This document shows positions 33,070 to 44,762 of a DNA stretch of 64,000 bases, in pieces. This stretch comes from Tilletia caries (taxonomy: Eukaryota > Basidiomycota > Exobasidiomycetes > Tilletiales > Tilletiaceae). How positions within the stretch are numbered: the stretch's first letter is position 1; every line of letters starts with the position of its first letter. Under the pieces are notes generated by a model. That model made no database searches, had not been told where the DNA came from, and saw only the letters and a program-made list of their open reading frames with translations. A program made the position numbers and the translations under genes. The stretch covers positions 930,001 to 994,000 of the forward strand of contig JALUTQ010000028.1 of assembly GCA_032718865.1 (NCBI GenBank). Reading direction: 5' to 3'.

Positions 33070-36000
33070 TCAAAGAGCGTATCCTCGGAATCGCGGACCG
33101 GACCCACCAGCGCCCCCGCCAGACGAGGCACCACTGTTCTGTCTCGAAGGCGTGACCAAGATCGGGATCTGCACATGCTGCCCCGCGCCGACACCTTCGT
33201 TCCCAAAGTGACTGATCTCCGGCTCGTCTTCGTCCACCTTGACGCTCGGTGTCGGTGCCGAGATCGCGACCTCCACTCCGGCCGTGGTCGAGGCTGGCTC
33301 GGCCACCAGCTCGACCTTGGACGGCACATGGGCCGGGTCGGAGGTAGATGAGGACGAGCCGAGAATGCCGAAAGGAGCCGCAGCTGGACCGTTGCTCTCT
33401 CCCGCTCCCTCTTCATCGTCATCCTCCTCCCCGGCATCTCCGCCACCCGCACCCGCAGCACACGTTCCATTCGTATTCTTCAGATGCCGATTGAGAGCAT
33501 CAAGCCGTGCGAACCGGCGATTGCACAGCTCACATACGTGCTGCTTCTTGTTCGTGTGCAGATCGTGATGCCGGTTCATGTCGTGACGACGCGCAAACCG
33601 CTTGTCGCAGCCGGGAACCGGGCAAGCAAAGGGTCTGACGTTGTTATGCGAGCGAAGATGTCCATCCAGGTTGTTCTTCCTCGTGACTACATGAGCCATG
33701 AAGCGAAAAGAAGATTGTCAGCCAACTTGAAGAAAGGGAAATCCGAAATGTTCGCGCAAAAAAGTTGTCAGTACTCACATGTCGAACCACAACCTGGAAT
33801 AGGACACTCAAACGACGCCTCCGTCTTTCTCCTCGCCGCGCTCGCCGCCTGCGTCGCAGCACTAACATGGTTCGCCGGACCAGGTATCAACATCGGACCG
33901 ATCCCTCCCGCACCAGCGTATTGCTGTGGATGATGCCCCTGGTCGGGCGGCAACATCCCCGCCTGCGATGCTTTGCTCGGCGGAACCAAGTGCCCGTACA
34001 TCGGCGCGCTCGTCTGCGAGTACTGCGCGGGCGGAACCGAGACCGGAGGCTGAGAGAGGAAGGAAGGCAGTGCCTGCCCTTGCCCTTGGCCCTGGCCCTG
34101 GCCTGGAAAGCCGTAGCCCGCTTGCGCCGCCGCGACTTGTTGCGCAGCCGCAGAAGAGGTAAGCGCATGTATGTTCGCATAATTTGTCTGGTTGTTCGCC
34201 ATACTTCCATGCCCACTCCCCCCGCTCGGCGAGCCTGTCCACGTCGTCGCAGGTGAGCCCATCGCAGATGCAGCGCCCGCGGATCGGGAGCCGTCCAAGC
34301 TAGGAGTGCCATCGCTCGCATTCCCGCCCAGAGGTGACGCGGACGACGCATTCTGATGTGGTGAGGATTGGTACTGGCCAGTGTAAGCCGCAGAGGACGT
34401 GTACCCATCTGTTGACGCGTTTCCACCAGGTTGCCCAGGAGTGGGCCCCGGAGCCATCAATGACGGCCCAGCAAATGCCGAAGGTGGCGCAAGCATGCCG
34501 TCAGGACCCGTGATGTGATGGACATAATCCACATTACCCTCTTGCGCCATCCGGGTGAGATCCTCCGACTTGGCATTCCGCCGATGCCTTCGCGCCGAAG
34601 AACGCTCACTCGCACTCCGTTGGAGTGCATCTGGCGCACCGTATGGGTGGGAACTTGAGCTACCCAAATATGATGGCCCGGCATTTCCATTCGGTCCTTG
34701 TGTGCGGTAAGGGTCCGAGTTTCCTCCAGAGGCACCAAACGGTCGTGCTCGACCCGAGGAGCTCCAGTTCCGCTGCCGCATCGGGCCCAACGTAGAGTCC
34801 CGCCTGTTCTGCAGCAACGACGGATCCATCGTGTGGTCATGATTGCCTTCCCCTCCAGACCCACCTGCCGTCGTCGTTGACCCCTCCGTCGTAGCCCCGT
34901 CCCCGATCTGCGTGCGCGTGTCAGATGTCGCCAAACCATACCGCATCGGCATCACAGTAAGATCTTGACCCAAGACAGCCGCCGCGAAGACTGCGCGCTG
35001 CGGATCGCCGAAGCCCTTCAACCCGAGTGCATCCCACTGTTCCATCGACATATCATGGCCCAAGCCTTCCCCTATCAGAGCGAGCATTGCCAGATGTGCC
35101 TGTGCCGTCTGTTCGGATTCCTGGTCGCCGCTGAGACCCTGAGCTTGCTGCTGTAGTTGGTCAAACACCAGCTGACTTTGCTGCGCATCGAGACCCGTCG
35201 AGTTAAAGAGCTCCACGATGAAGTCTTTGGGACTTTTCTTGGTGCTGTCTGTTTGGTTCGCGCCAGAAGCACCCATCCCGCCTGCCGAAGCTGGTAGACC
35301 GAAGCTCGCTCCAGGCGCACTAGCACTTGTGGGGGTGAACACCCGACCGTCGTTGATCAGCAGCTTGATCTTGTCGAAGCTCTCGCTCCGCATAGGTTGA
35401 GCGAGACTTCTCAGATCAAAGCTGCCGTCGATGGGTGTAAGATTACGCAACTGCGCCGAGAGCGAACTTGGGTCGCTAGGCGGTAGAGCTGACGTCTGAA
35501 GCGACAAAAGCCGTGTTTTGCACGGTCCTGCGTTGTCATTCGTCGGATTTTGAGTGGTGTGGTTGGCACTGCCGGCAGTGAGATATTCGCCGAAGGCTGC
35601 TGCGCGATATATGGCCTCTGCAGCGGCGGGACTTGGCATTCCTGAGGCGGTAGAGGCCCATTGAGCTAGTGCTGCTGCAATGTCGGCACTCTTTGGGCCA
35701 CTTCCCTTGACGTCGAGGTCCATGGACATGCCGCCGAGAGACGTGTTAAGGGATGGCAACGAGGACCGTAACTGATCGGTGCGCGCACCCTGTGGTAGGG
35801 GCTGCGTGTCATTGTCGTCGGCGAAGACGGATTGGTATCGGTTCTCGTCGCTGATGTGTACCTGATCAAGCGCCATGTTAAGCTTGTCCTGACCAACGCT
35901 GGCGGAGCGAGCCCACGAGGCAACGGGTCCGGCGAGGTTCTGACCTGAGCTAGCACCTGCCCCATCGAAGCCGATTCCACTGGCAGAACCAGGTCGAACC

Positions 36001-36797
36001 GAAGCCGAGGACGCGCCGGGCGACATGGAACTATCGGCGTGAGAAGCGTGGGTGGAGAGGAAAGCTCCGGACTGGCCCGCATCGCTCGAGGGTGCTCTCC
36101 CTGCAAGACTTCCACCAGTAGCGAAAGGGCTACCCTGCCCGATCTGCTGACCCTGCTGATTCCATCCCAGTTGCCCGCCCAACAAAGTGCTGAAATCCAT
36201 GCCGTTCCCACCCGTCTGAAAGCCTGCTTGTCCTGCCGCCCCTGCGCTATGTGGGGACATGTTCTGGCCGAACTGGGGCAAATCATACGTATCGGAGATG
36301 AGCGGGTCGTATGCGACGTTTGCAAAGGCTGAGTTGGTAGTTCCGCCCATGGTAGCATCGCCTTCTTCAGCAATGTCTGCCAGAGAGGCTGAATATGCGC
36401 TGGCAAGTTCGTTGCCTCCGACACTGGCGTACGAGGGCGTCCATGTCGTCATGTTATCGACCGCGTCTGTCCCTGTCGAACGAAAGTTTTGCACTGGATG
36501 GGGCAGAACAGAAGAAAGGGAAGAAACAAGAGTTCAGTATGTTGCTGTGAGGAGCTCTCTGTTCCTCAGGCGCGAGCGTCATTGCTCACCCTGAATGCTA
36601 GGCTGTGTGGAGATGTCATGAGGATACCATCCTCCTCCCGCGGCAATGTGCTGAGATGGATCTGGCAGCGAGCCTAGAGAGAGGTTGCCGTACGTCGTTT
36701 GATCGTGAAGCTGCTGTTGCTGCTGTTGCTGATGATATTGCTGCTGCTGCTGTTGCTGCTGGTGTTGCTGCTGCTGCTGCTGCTGTGAGAAGTCCAT
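33070..36797 (-). CDS. C2H2 zinc-finger transcription factor with polyglutamine N-terminus
   Basis: ATG 36797 starts MDFSQQQ and runs through interrupted CAG/CAA polyglutamine. After an intron at about 36490-36590 comes a ~900-residue Ser/Gly/Gln/Pro-rich region typical of fungal activators. The DNA-binding part is at the end. Finger 1 is CPIPGCGSTF joined across an intron to TRKNNLDGHLRSH. Finger 2 is CPVPGCDKRFARRHDMNRHH ending in LH. Finger 3 is CELCNRRFARLDALNRHL with a following C, so C2HC-like. Intron phase fits exactly (ACA T|TC ACG). The finger spacing resembles Crz1-type regulators, but paralogous families share it, so no name is given. The C-terminal tail is acidic (AGEEDDDEEGAGE). 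A nuclear role is inferred. Confidence 0.88.
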
Positions 36798-37469
36798 TCC
36801 GTCGCAAATCGGCAGCTGAAGATTGTGAAGCGAAGATCGACGGATTGAAAAGGCAGGGAGAGATGAGTGCTGTTGAGCATGAAAGGCGAAGGGGAAGAAG
36901 ACAAGCTCACCTGTTGCCGATGCTTCGGGTGTGTATCGTGTATGACACAATGAGTTTGTGGGCGAACGCTCCTCGTGAGGCTGAGAGGGAACGGGCCTTT
37001 CCCAGTTCTTGTTCCTGGTCGCTCGAGCCCGGCCGGCTAATAGCTGGGAATCGCGCGCGGCCCTAATTGACTGGGAAAGCGATTTGGAGCTTGGAAGACC
37101 GGTCCGTCGCTTTGAGGATGGTACGGTATGAGTGTGTGACTGAGGAATGCGAGGTGAAGATGGATGTGAGGATTCCCGATCGGTGCTTGGACAGAAGACT
37201 GGCTCCAAGCTCACAGCGTCAACAGAGAGGCGGATGGGACAATGCTCGTCGCCGTCGAGTTCGAGCTCGAGCTCGTCGTCGTCGTCGTCGTCGTCGCTCG
37301 CTCAGCTGCGGTGGGTGAGGCGGTGGTCGAGGCTGTGGTCGAGAGCAGGACGTGCTGCTGCTTGCCATACTTTCTTGCTGCTTGTCGCTCATGCTGTGCA
37401 CGTCATTGTAACAGTGCATTACAAAAAGTCAAAAGGTTGTAATCACACTGGAAGGTCTATTGTATTGCG
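36798..37469. other. Upstream region of the C2H2 gene
   Basis: Holds a (GTC)n run near 37270-37297 (translated as poly-Val or poly-Ser in different frames). No conserved coding sequence seen. Confidence 0.45.
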
Positions 37470-37751
37470 ATGAGTGCGACGCGACGTGCCTCAGAAGGGC
37501 TATTATGGGCAGCTGTCAACAACGTGTGCGAGTGGGACGGGGTTCTTTGCCTTGCTCGCCGCCTGCTCCCGTCTGCGGCGAAAATGGTCGTAGACTTGCC
37601 GCCGGTGCTGACGAGGGACGCCGTACAAAGGGTGCTGCGGCGTGCGAAGCCAGAAGCCTGGGCACAAAGGTCGGATAAATGCCACCTCGTGTGGAGGGAG
37701 CAGTGGAGCACTGATGAGCAAGCCTCGCCTCCCGAAATCCCGAGCGTGTGA
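37470..37751 (+). CDS. Possible small hypothetical protein (93 aa)
   Basis: An ATG-to-TGA frame with balanced composition: MSATRRASEGLLWAAVNNVC, EWDGVLCLARRLLPSAAKMV, VDLPPVLTRDAVQRVLRRAK and PEAWAQRSDKCHLVWREQWS. It looks more protein-like than neighbouring frames and predicts helices. No family recognised. It ends 64 bp before the convergent UIM gene. An antisense frame overlaps it, so coding status is uncertain. Confidence 0.28.
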   Translation: MSATRRASEGLLWAAVNNVCEWDGVLCLARRLLPSAAKMVVDLPPVLTRDAVQRVLRRAKPEAWAQRSDKCHLVWREQWSTDEQASPPEIPSV

Positions 37752-37815
37752 TGGCCGTCCGACCCAGGATGCTGAAGCTGACCGAGGTCCGAGAGGGGAT
37801 CATCCCTGTCGAAGC

Positions 37816-39813
37816 TCACGCGTTGAATCGAGCCAAGCGCCGCCGCCGCATCTCCTCCGCCGTGAGTACTTCCTCTGGTTCGTCGTCCCCCTTCCGCTCC
37901 TTCGTATCCTCATCATCATCCTCATCCGACGATGAGGAGGAGGAGTCGTCGTCGTTGCCAGGATCTCCAGTTTCCTGAACAGCAGCAGGAGGAGACGGCA
38001 CGTCCTCGCCCCTCGCCCTCCTCTCGGCCCGATCCCGCTCTTCTTGTTCCTTCCGACGCGCCTCCTCCCGCATTCTCGCAATCCGCTCGACGTCCTGAGG
38101 AGGCGGCGTGCCCGATCGCATCCCAGCCGACAAAGCCGCTGCGGTCGCCTGCGCTTCAAATGCGTCAGGGTCGTAGTCCTCCGGCAAGCCCTGGACTGGA
38201 TGGGCATGGGCGCTTCCGCCCACCGCGTCTTCTGCGTCGGCCAGGCTGGCCGCTAGAGCCGCTTGAAGAGCCTCGTCTTCGTCATCGTAGTTGCGCGGCG
38301 CATGCACACCCCCCGCAGTGAGGTATGACTGCATGGACTGCATCGCACGCATATGAGCCAGTGTCGCGGCCGCCGCATCGCCATCGTCATCAAAGTCTTC
38401 GTCCAGATCACCCTCGACGTTCTCGGCTCGGTATGGTTGATGCTGTGGTTGTCCCAGTCCAAATGCGCGAGGAAGCGCTGACCCTGGGCCCGCCCGATGA
38501 GAACCCATGACTTCAAACTCGTCTTCGTCATCATCCGCAGCACGACGATGGGCGCTAGAGAGCATTCCTTCGCCAAGCTGAAGGTCTCCATCGTCGTCAT
38601 CCTGTGGAATGTCGTCCAGATTGGCACTCCGCAGCGCGGGATGTAAGAAGGGACTCCGTCGCGCCGAACCCGATCCGTAGCTTCCGGAGAGCAAGTCAAC
38701 GTCATGATCAGCACTTCGCCCAGCCTGCGCGGATGCCGACCCGCCTCGTGCATTGGGGGCAGAGTAACCCCCCAAAAATTCGACCGAGTCGTCGCCTGTC
38801 CCGCTCGTCGAACCCAAGAGAGGCGAGCGATGCTCACTACTCCTCCTTCCTGCTCCACCACTGTTGCGATCATTATAACTCGTGCTCATCGGCGTCCCCG
38901 AGCCGGAGCCGAAAGATCGACGTCCCCCGCCATTTTGAGCCTGCGATCTCCGTCGGGCCCGTGCACCGCTTGGACCAGACATCAACGCTTCCAGGTCGTC
39001 ATCGACATCCTGCTCTGCGCCGGGGAACTCTTCCGCACCCGCGTTTGTTGTAGCTCGCGAAAAGGCGCCTTGGGCTGCCGCTGCATGTTCATTGTCGTCA
39101 TCGACAGACATGCTTGAGAGGGCGCGACTGCGCATGATAGGGCCAGAGGGAATTGCTGTGCCGCTGCGAGAGGAAGAACCAGCCGCATGACTCGCCACAG
39201 AAGTGCCAGTGGGAGGCGTACGTGCATGGCTGTGATTGTCAGCATTCATCCTGATGCCGGGATTGTTCCACCCAGCCAAACGTGGTGTGCTGCTCTCGTG
39301 GTCGTTCGTGCCGACCCTGTGTCGTCTGCGCGGGGAGCCGTGAAGCACCGCTGACGATGAGGACGGGACAGAGCTGGCATTGCTAGGCCCCGACTCTGGA
39401 CGACTGGAGGGTCGCGACTTCTTCTGCAGACTCAAAAATATTAAAGTCAGCCGACTCCGTTACTTCAGTCTCATTCTCATCTCGAGAGGGCTCACATTCC
39501 GAATGGGGCCGCTGGCCGCTGCACGCGCAGAGCCACTGCTGCCACTTTCGGTGCGATGAGAGCTGGAAGAAGCGGGAAGCTCCCGGGTCTGCTGTCGTGC
39601 GGACACACTGGAGCTCGATCGCTTGCCGCTGGTCGGAACTCGATCTTGGTCCGCAAGACTAGCATTTATGGCCGCTTGTAAGAGAGCGTCGTCATCGTCG
39701 TCGTACGCAGTCCCGGCCGCAGCAGCATCACCGAAAGTGGCGCGCATGACTTCGTCGGCGATGCGCACCTCTTGCTCGTCCTGGGTCGTGTCTCGATCAG
39801 CCATCGTGTGCAT
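37816..39813 (-). CDS. Ubiquitin-interacting-motif (UIM) protein
   Basis: Two exons with an intron at about 39435-39490. At least two UIM-like helices are visible: DDDDDALLQAAINASLADQD (about residues 39-58) and DDEDEALQAALAASLADAED in the C-terminal half. Both have the acidic start, the central Ala and the invariant Ser of the motif. Between them lie Ser/Arg-rich disordered stretches. The protein ends with a basic/acidic coiled segment (RIARMREEARRKEQEERDRA) and LTAEEMRRRRLARFNA. No catalytic domain (Josephin, UBX, deubiquitinase) is recognisable, so it is best described as a ubiquitin-binding adaptor, perhaps in proteasomal or endosomal sorting. In-frame ATGs at 39813 and 39804 differ by three residues. 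Confidence 0.7.
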
Positions 39814-40040
39814 GTGTGTATGTGCTGAGGAAGCGCAGGTGGACGTTTGAAAGGGGGAGGACGTGAGCGCTTGCGTCTTGCGAGTACCTTCACCTTTTTC
39901 TTGTTGCTATGCAGCGGTCGCGCGCAGAAGACCTCGCTCGCTGCGCTCAAGCAAGGTGTTGATGAGGTCGCCGAGCTCGAGGACGATGAGCACTGAGCAG
40001 GGCAGGAGCATCACACGAAGAAGAATCGCAGCCTGCCGCC

Positions 40041-42046
40041 ATGTCCGTGCTCGACTCGTACGAGCGCTTCCTGCTCGCGAACGGCTCCCAGATCACCGCG
40101 GTCGAGTCCAGCCTGCGCTCGCTCACCTACTTCCTGCCCGGCCGCTTCAAGGATGCCGAGCTCGCGGGTGAGGCCATTCATGCGGCCTTGAACATGCTCG
40201 GCATGTATCATGACTCCATCCTCGTTCGCTTGCTGGGCCCCGCTCGCCAGCCTTCTGCTATTGGTATCAACCGGAACAAGGCGATTACGGCGGCGTCATC
40301 GACCAGTTCTGGCCATTTTCCCGCCGTGCCTTCGACATCTGCGACCAATTCTCAACTGGCGATTTCAGCCGACTCTTCCTCCTCCTCAGCACTCAGCGTG
40401 GCGCAGAATAAAGCAGCCATTGCCCTTCGCGACCACACGCCGTCTCAGCATGCCCGTTACACCCACTTCTTCTCCGACCATGTCCGTCCATACCATCTCC
40501 TCGCCCGGATCCTCGTCATCATCAAATATGTCGAACTGATGGTCGAGATGTTTGCGAGGAGGAATCTTGGCGAGTGGAGTGCATGGAACGTCGTTGCAAC
40601 TATCGAAGCTGTCAAGTAAGTCGGAGTGATGAGATAGAGTGGCTGTATGCACATGCTCACGCTCCTTTCGTTCCACAGAGCTGCGCTGCGGATTGCCATT
40701 CTGCGAATGACCATGTATCGACCCACAGTGGACCCCCCTATTCCCGAGCGAGAGGTAGACCCTGCTGTGCTCGAACAACAAACCCTGGCCGAACTGGCTG
40801 CAGCGGCCCAGCCCCCTCCGGCCAACATGAGTGCTTCAATCACTCATTTGAATGGCCACGTCGGCGGCATGAGCGGCTCCGTGATGAACGGGCACAACCT
40901 CTCTTCCTCCGTGAACTCGCTCGACTCGTACCCATACCAGCGTCCCAAGGAGTACTGGACCGGCGCACGGACAGGTTACACGTTGCCTACGATTGCCTCC
41001 ATTCGCGCTCGCACGGGAGGTGGAACGCCTGCCAACGCAGCCGAAGCTCTCAAGCTTGCCCGGCAATCTCGCCATCTTGCCCCTCCCCCAATCTCCTCCA
41101 TGTCGATCTCAACCGGCTCGTCCGGGTCTGGGTCCGAGTCGGAGGAGACGCTCGTGGGCACGCCACTGACAGACAAGGAAGTGAATGAATTCCTCCTCTC
41201 GCGCACACTTACTCCGACGGACGTACGCAAGCCGCCGGAACTTGTTCGGCCGCTTCGGGGCCGGGTCGGCGTGACTGCTGAGCTGTTGTGGATCCTGCGA
41301 CCGCTCCTCTACGGTACGTCACGCATTCAGTCCGGTCAGGTTATCAAGCTGCTTTAGACTGTTCTCTGACATACATGCTTCACTCTAATCAGTTCTTGCG
41401 ATCCGACGATATGGCCGCAAGAGCACTAGTCCCTGGGTGCTCTCCCTTTCATTGGAACTCCTGGCCCGCCGTCTCCGCAAGCGCTCCTTCTTGAACCCAG
41501 ACTCGTTCTCAGCAGCCTTGATCACCATTCCCAAGTCGCCCACATCCGCACTTGGCGCGAACCCGCTCGCACTCGCACTGATGGGGGGCAACCCTGTGAT
41601 GGGTTTCCTGGCAGGCATGTTGGGAGGTGGCTTGTTGGGCAAGGCGGCGGATGAGGCCAGTCGGCCGATCAGTGAAGTGGAGAAGCATGAGTGGAGTCGG
41701 AGAGATCGGAATCTGTGGTGGTATTTGGTTCGTGGGCCGGCTTGGTATCAATGGACAAGGTGTGTACTGCCTCGAAACACTACAACTCGAGGCCTGTCGA
41801 CGCGTGTCTGTGTCATGGTTGCTGATCTTCTTTATCTTGTGCACCAACAGACCGAAGATCGAAGGTATTGCGAAGGCGACGGAGAACCGCGCGTTGTTGA
41901 GCATTGTAGGAGGCGTAGTAAGTGCCGAAGTGTTCCTTAGCTGAGTCTGGAAACGAACCCTTTGTCTGACCGCCGTCTTCTGATATCAACAGCTGCGAGA
42001 CTACCTCCCACTCCTCGACCAGTACTATTTCTACACATCGACATGA
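40041..42046 (+). CDS. PEX16: Peroxin-16 (peroxisomal membrane biogenesis protein)
   Basis: Pex16 is an integral membrane protein that helps recruit Pex3 and build peroxisomal membranes. Exon 1 starts at ATG 40041: SVLDSYERFLLANGSQITAV, ESSLRSLTYFLPGRFKDAEL and AGEAIHAALNMLGMYHDSIL are family hallmarks. ILVIIKYVELMVEMFARRNL and WNVVATIEAVKAALRIAILR follow across an intron. Exon 2 has the KPPELVRPLRGRVGVTAELL block and WILRPLLY. Exon 3 has VLAIRRYGRKS, WVLSLSLELLARRLRKRSFL and a Gly-rich membrane segment, then RRDRNLWWYLVRGPAWYQWT. Exon 4 has PKIEGIAKATENRALLSIVG, and exon 5 encodes LRDYLPLLDQYYFYTST, ending at TGA 42046. Ser/Ala-rich insertions make it longer than most Pex16 proteins. Confidence 0.95.
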
Positions 42047-42612
42047 TCCCCCCATTCAAAACGCATTCATTCATTGATGGGATCTCTGCACCTTTGGTTC
42101 CTTTCCTGCCCATCACATTCTATTTACGGGAGTCGTTTTGCCATGTATGGGAACATCTTGGACCTCGCCTCTCTCCCCACTTTGTTACACCTCGAATGCC
42201 GTCGAAATGCGAATTGCTCACGTCCTCAGAGTGTCCCTTTCTGCTGGATCATTCATCATTGCAGGCTGTTGTCATCTACGAGTATAACAACGTCGCGAGC
42301 TTTTCGGTCTGCCCTTCTTGGGTCCGAGCTCAGCGGGACAGAGGGGGAGGAGGAGGTGCTCGGTTATTCGAGGCAAATCGCACTGACTCTCCCTCATCCT
42401 CCCGTCCGCTTTCCTTCGTTCCCACTTCCATCTCCTTATCGCTCACCGGTCTTCGCGCGGGATGAAGGAATGGATGCAAGTAAATATAAGTCTGAGGGGG
42501 CCGGCTCACCGCTCTGTTCCCCGCTTCTGACCTCTCCCTTCCTCTCTGATCGTTCTTCCCCCTGTCCTTCCCTTTGTCTTCTTTTCTGCTGATCAGGCTC
42601 AGATCCCCCAGC
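42047..42612. other. PUT1 upstream region
   Basis: A TATA-like AAATATAAG at about 42481 lies ~130 bp before the PUT1 ATG, followed by a pyrimidine-rich leader. No other feature supported. Confidence 0.4.
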
Positions 42613-44762
42613 ATGTCCACAGGTCGGACTTTCATCACGGGCCCTCGTCCACTACGAACCTTTCTCCCTGGCCCTCTACATGCTGCCAGTACTCCTCGAC
42701 TTCGCACTCCCTGCCCGTCCCGAATCGTTCAGTCAAGATCACCAGAAGGGCGAGCTTCGAGCCTCGTACTCGGACGGTGCGCGCATTCATCGCCTCATTT
42801 CGAGAAGCTCTTTACGACGCGCCATCCATCTTCGTGGAAGCTCGCCGTCCGAATCGGGCTTGGAGCGGGCATAGTCACGCTTGGTGTTGTCGCTCTCGCC
42901 AAGCCTGTCCACGCCGATGCCGATGGGGATGATGCGGCCTCCCACGAGTGGGAGGAAGAAGACGTTCCCGTGGGGCAGGGTACTGGTGGCCGCCTCGCGT
43001 CCAGACCCTTATCTCACCTGCCCTTCTCCGCCCTCCTCCGCTCCTACCTGGTGTACACGCTCTGTCGTTTCCCTGCCCTGGTAGATGCTGCCCCGACGCT
43101 GATCGACTGGGCTGAAACCACGTCTCTCCCCTTCGTCGCTTCGATGGCGCACTGGATCTTCCGTCGCACCTTCTTCGACCAGTTCGTCGGCGGCGAAACG
43201 GCCGAGGATTCCATGGACGTCATTCGAGCACTGGACGGGATGGGTTTGGGCACCATCTTCGTCTACTCAGTCGAGTTCTCTCACGACAAGAAGAAGGGAA
43301 ATCAATCAGGCACGTCGCATCCGGATGATGGGCCGATCACTGGAAGCGCACTTCAAGAGAAGTTGGTCGATGAGATTCTTCACAGCGTTGAGGTCGGCTC
43401 GGCTGCCTGTTCCGCCAGCTCACACGACATCATGGTCGCAATCAAGCTGTCAGGCCTTCTTCGCGACCCGCACATCCTCGAACGCGCCTCTGCCGCCATC
43501 GTACCTCGTGAACTCTTCTCCCGCGGCCCACCCATTCCCACTCCACCGCCTCCCCACACGCGTTCGAACACACCTCATGGCGCTCTGAGTATACCGCTTG
43601 CAGCGCTGCCGAGCGAAGAGCAAGCCGCGCTGCGTCAACTTTGGCATGCTCTGCGACGCGTCACGATGTGCGTCAAGGAGAAGGGAAACGTCCGGTTGCT
43701 CATCGATGCTGAGTATTCGTGGTACCAGCCGGCGATTGATGCCATGTACGAGGCTCTCGCGGCCGAGTTCAATTCGCTCGCGGACGAGGAGGTGATGAAG
43801 AGGGGACCTCTCGTCTTCAACACTTACCAGGCGTACCTCCGTCGGACACCGAGCTTTCTTTCCATGTCGCTCGAAAGGGCGCGCGCGCATGGCTATGCAT
43901 TGGGTGAGTGGAAATTGCATTCCTCTTTATAACGGCTTTCTGTTCTGATGATCTATGTCTGGGTGCATTTGGGTTGGAAGGCGTCAAGCTGGTGCGCGGA
44001 GCGTACGTTGAGATCGAAAACAAGTGCTGGCGAGACACCGTCGTCGATCCTCCCCCAACAGCCCGCGCGACGACCCAATCCGAGCTGGCCAACGAGGCCT
44101 GGGGCTCTCCCGTCTGGCCCACCAAGAGACACAGCGACGAGTGCTTCGACGCGTGTGCCCGACTGCTGGTTGACGAAGTTGCAAATGACTGGGAGGCGGA
44201 GCAAGAGGCACGACGGAAAGGAAAGAGCGAAGGGGATGCGCGGAAGTTTCGTCGAACGGCAGTCATCTTTGCGTCGCACAATCTGCAGTCCGGCCTGAAA
44301 GCGATTCGGCGCATGGTCGATCGAGGGCTCGCGTATCCCTCTGCTACCATGCTTGGCCCTGACAGCGACAATCAGGACGCGTCCGGATGTCAGGCGCGAT
44401 CCACTTCAGTCGAGAAGACTTCAGGAAAGACGGCCCTCGTCGATCTAGCCCTTGCCGAGGGCGTCTCGGGTCGGATCTCCTTTGGTCAGCTGTACGGGAT
44501 GGCAGACACGGTCTCCGCGCGTCTGCTCGCTGCCTTCTCCTTGCATTCCGACAGCGATTCTCCCGGACAGACGAGCTTGCCATCCTCCATGTCATCCTGC
44601 ATGGTGTACAAGTACCTCCCGTACGGACCCTTGGAGCTGGTGATGCCGTACCTGATCCGACGGGCGACAGAGAACAAGAGCGTGGTTGGCGGGGGCGCGG
44701 CGGGGCGTGAAGTTGCGGCTGTGTGGGCCGAGATGTGGCGGCGGTTGATGTTTTGGGGCTAG
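42613..44762 (+). CDS. PUT1: Mitochondrial proline dehydrogenase (proline oxidase)
   Basis: FAD enzyme that oxidises proline to pyrroline-5-carboxylate, the first step of proline catabolism, in the inner mitochondrial membrane. ATG 42613 starts an Arg/Ser-rich presequence followed by a hydrophobic stretch (AVRIGLGAGIVTLGVVALAK). Catalytic-barrel motifs: VGGETAEDSMDVIRALDGMG, DIMVAIKLSGLLRDP, VRLLIDAEYSWYQPAIDAMY, GPLVFNTYQAYLRRTPSFLS. After one intron (about 43905-43980): GVKLVRGAYVEIE, FASHNLQSGLKAIRRMV, ISFGQLYGMADTVSARLLAA and the terminal YKYLPYGPLELVMPYLIRRA. All barrel blocks of the PRODH family are in order. Low-complexity insertions near 43300 and 44370 are typical of this genome. Confidence 0.96.

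Noticed and set aside
37242..37442. Poly-Val/poly-Ser small proteins near 37.2-37.4 kb
   Set aside because: They are translations of a GTC trinucleotide run in the upstream region of the C2H2 gene.
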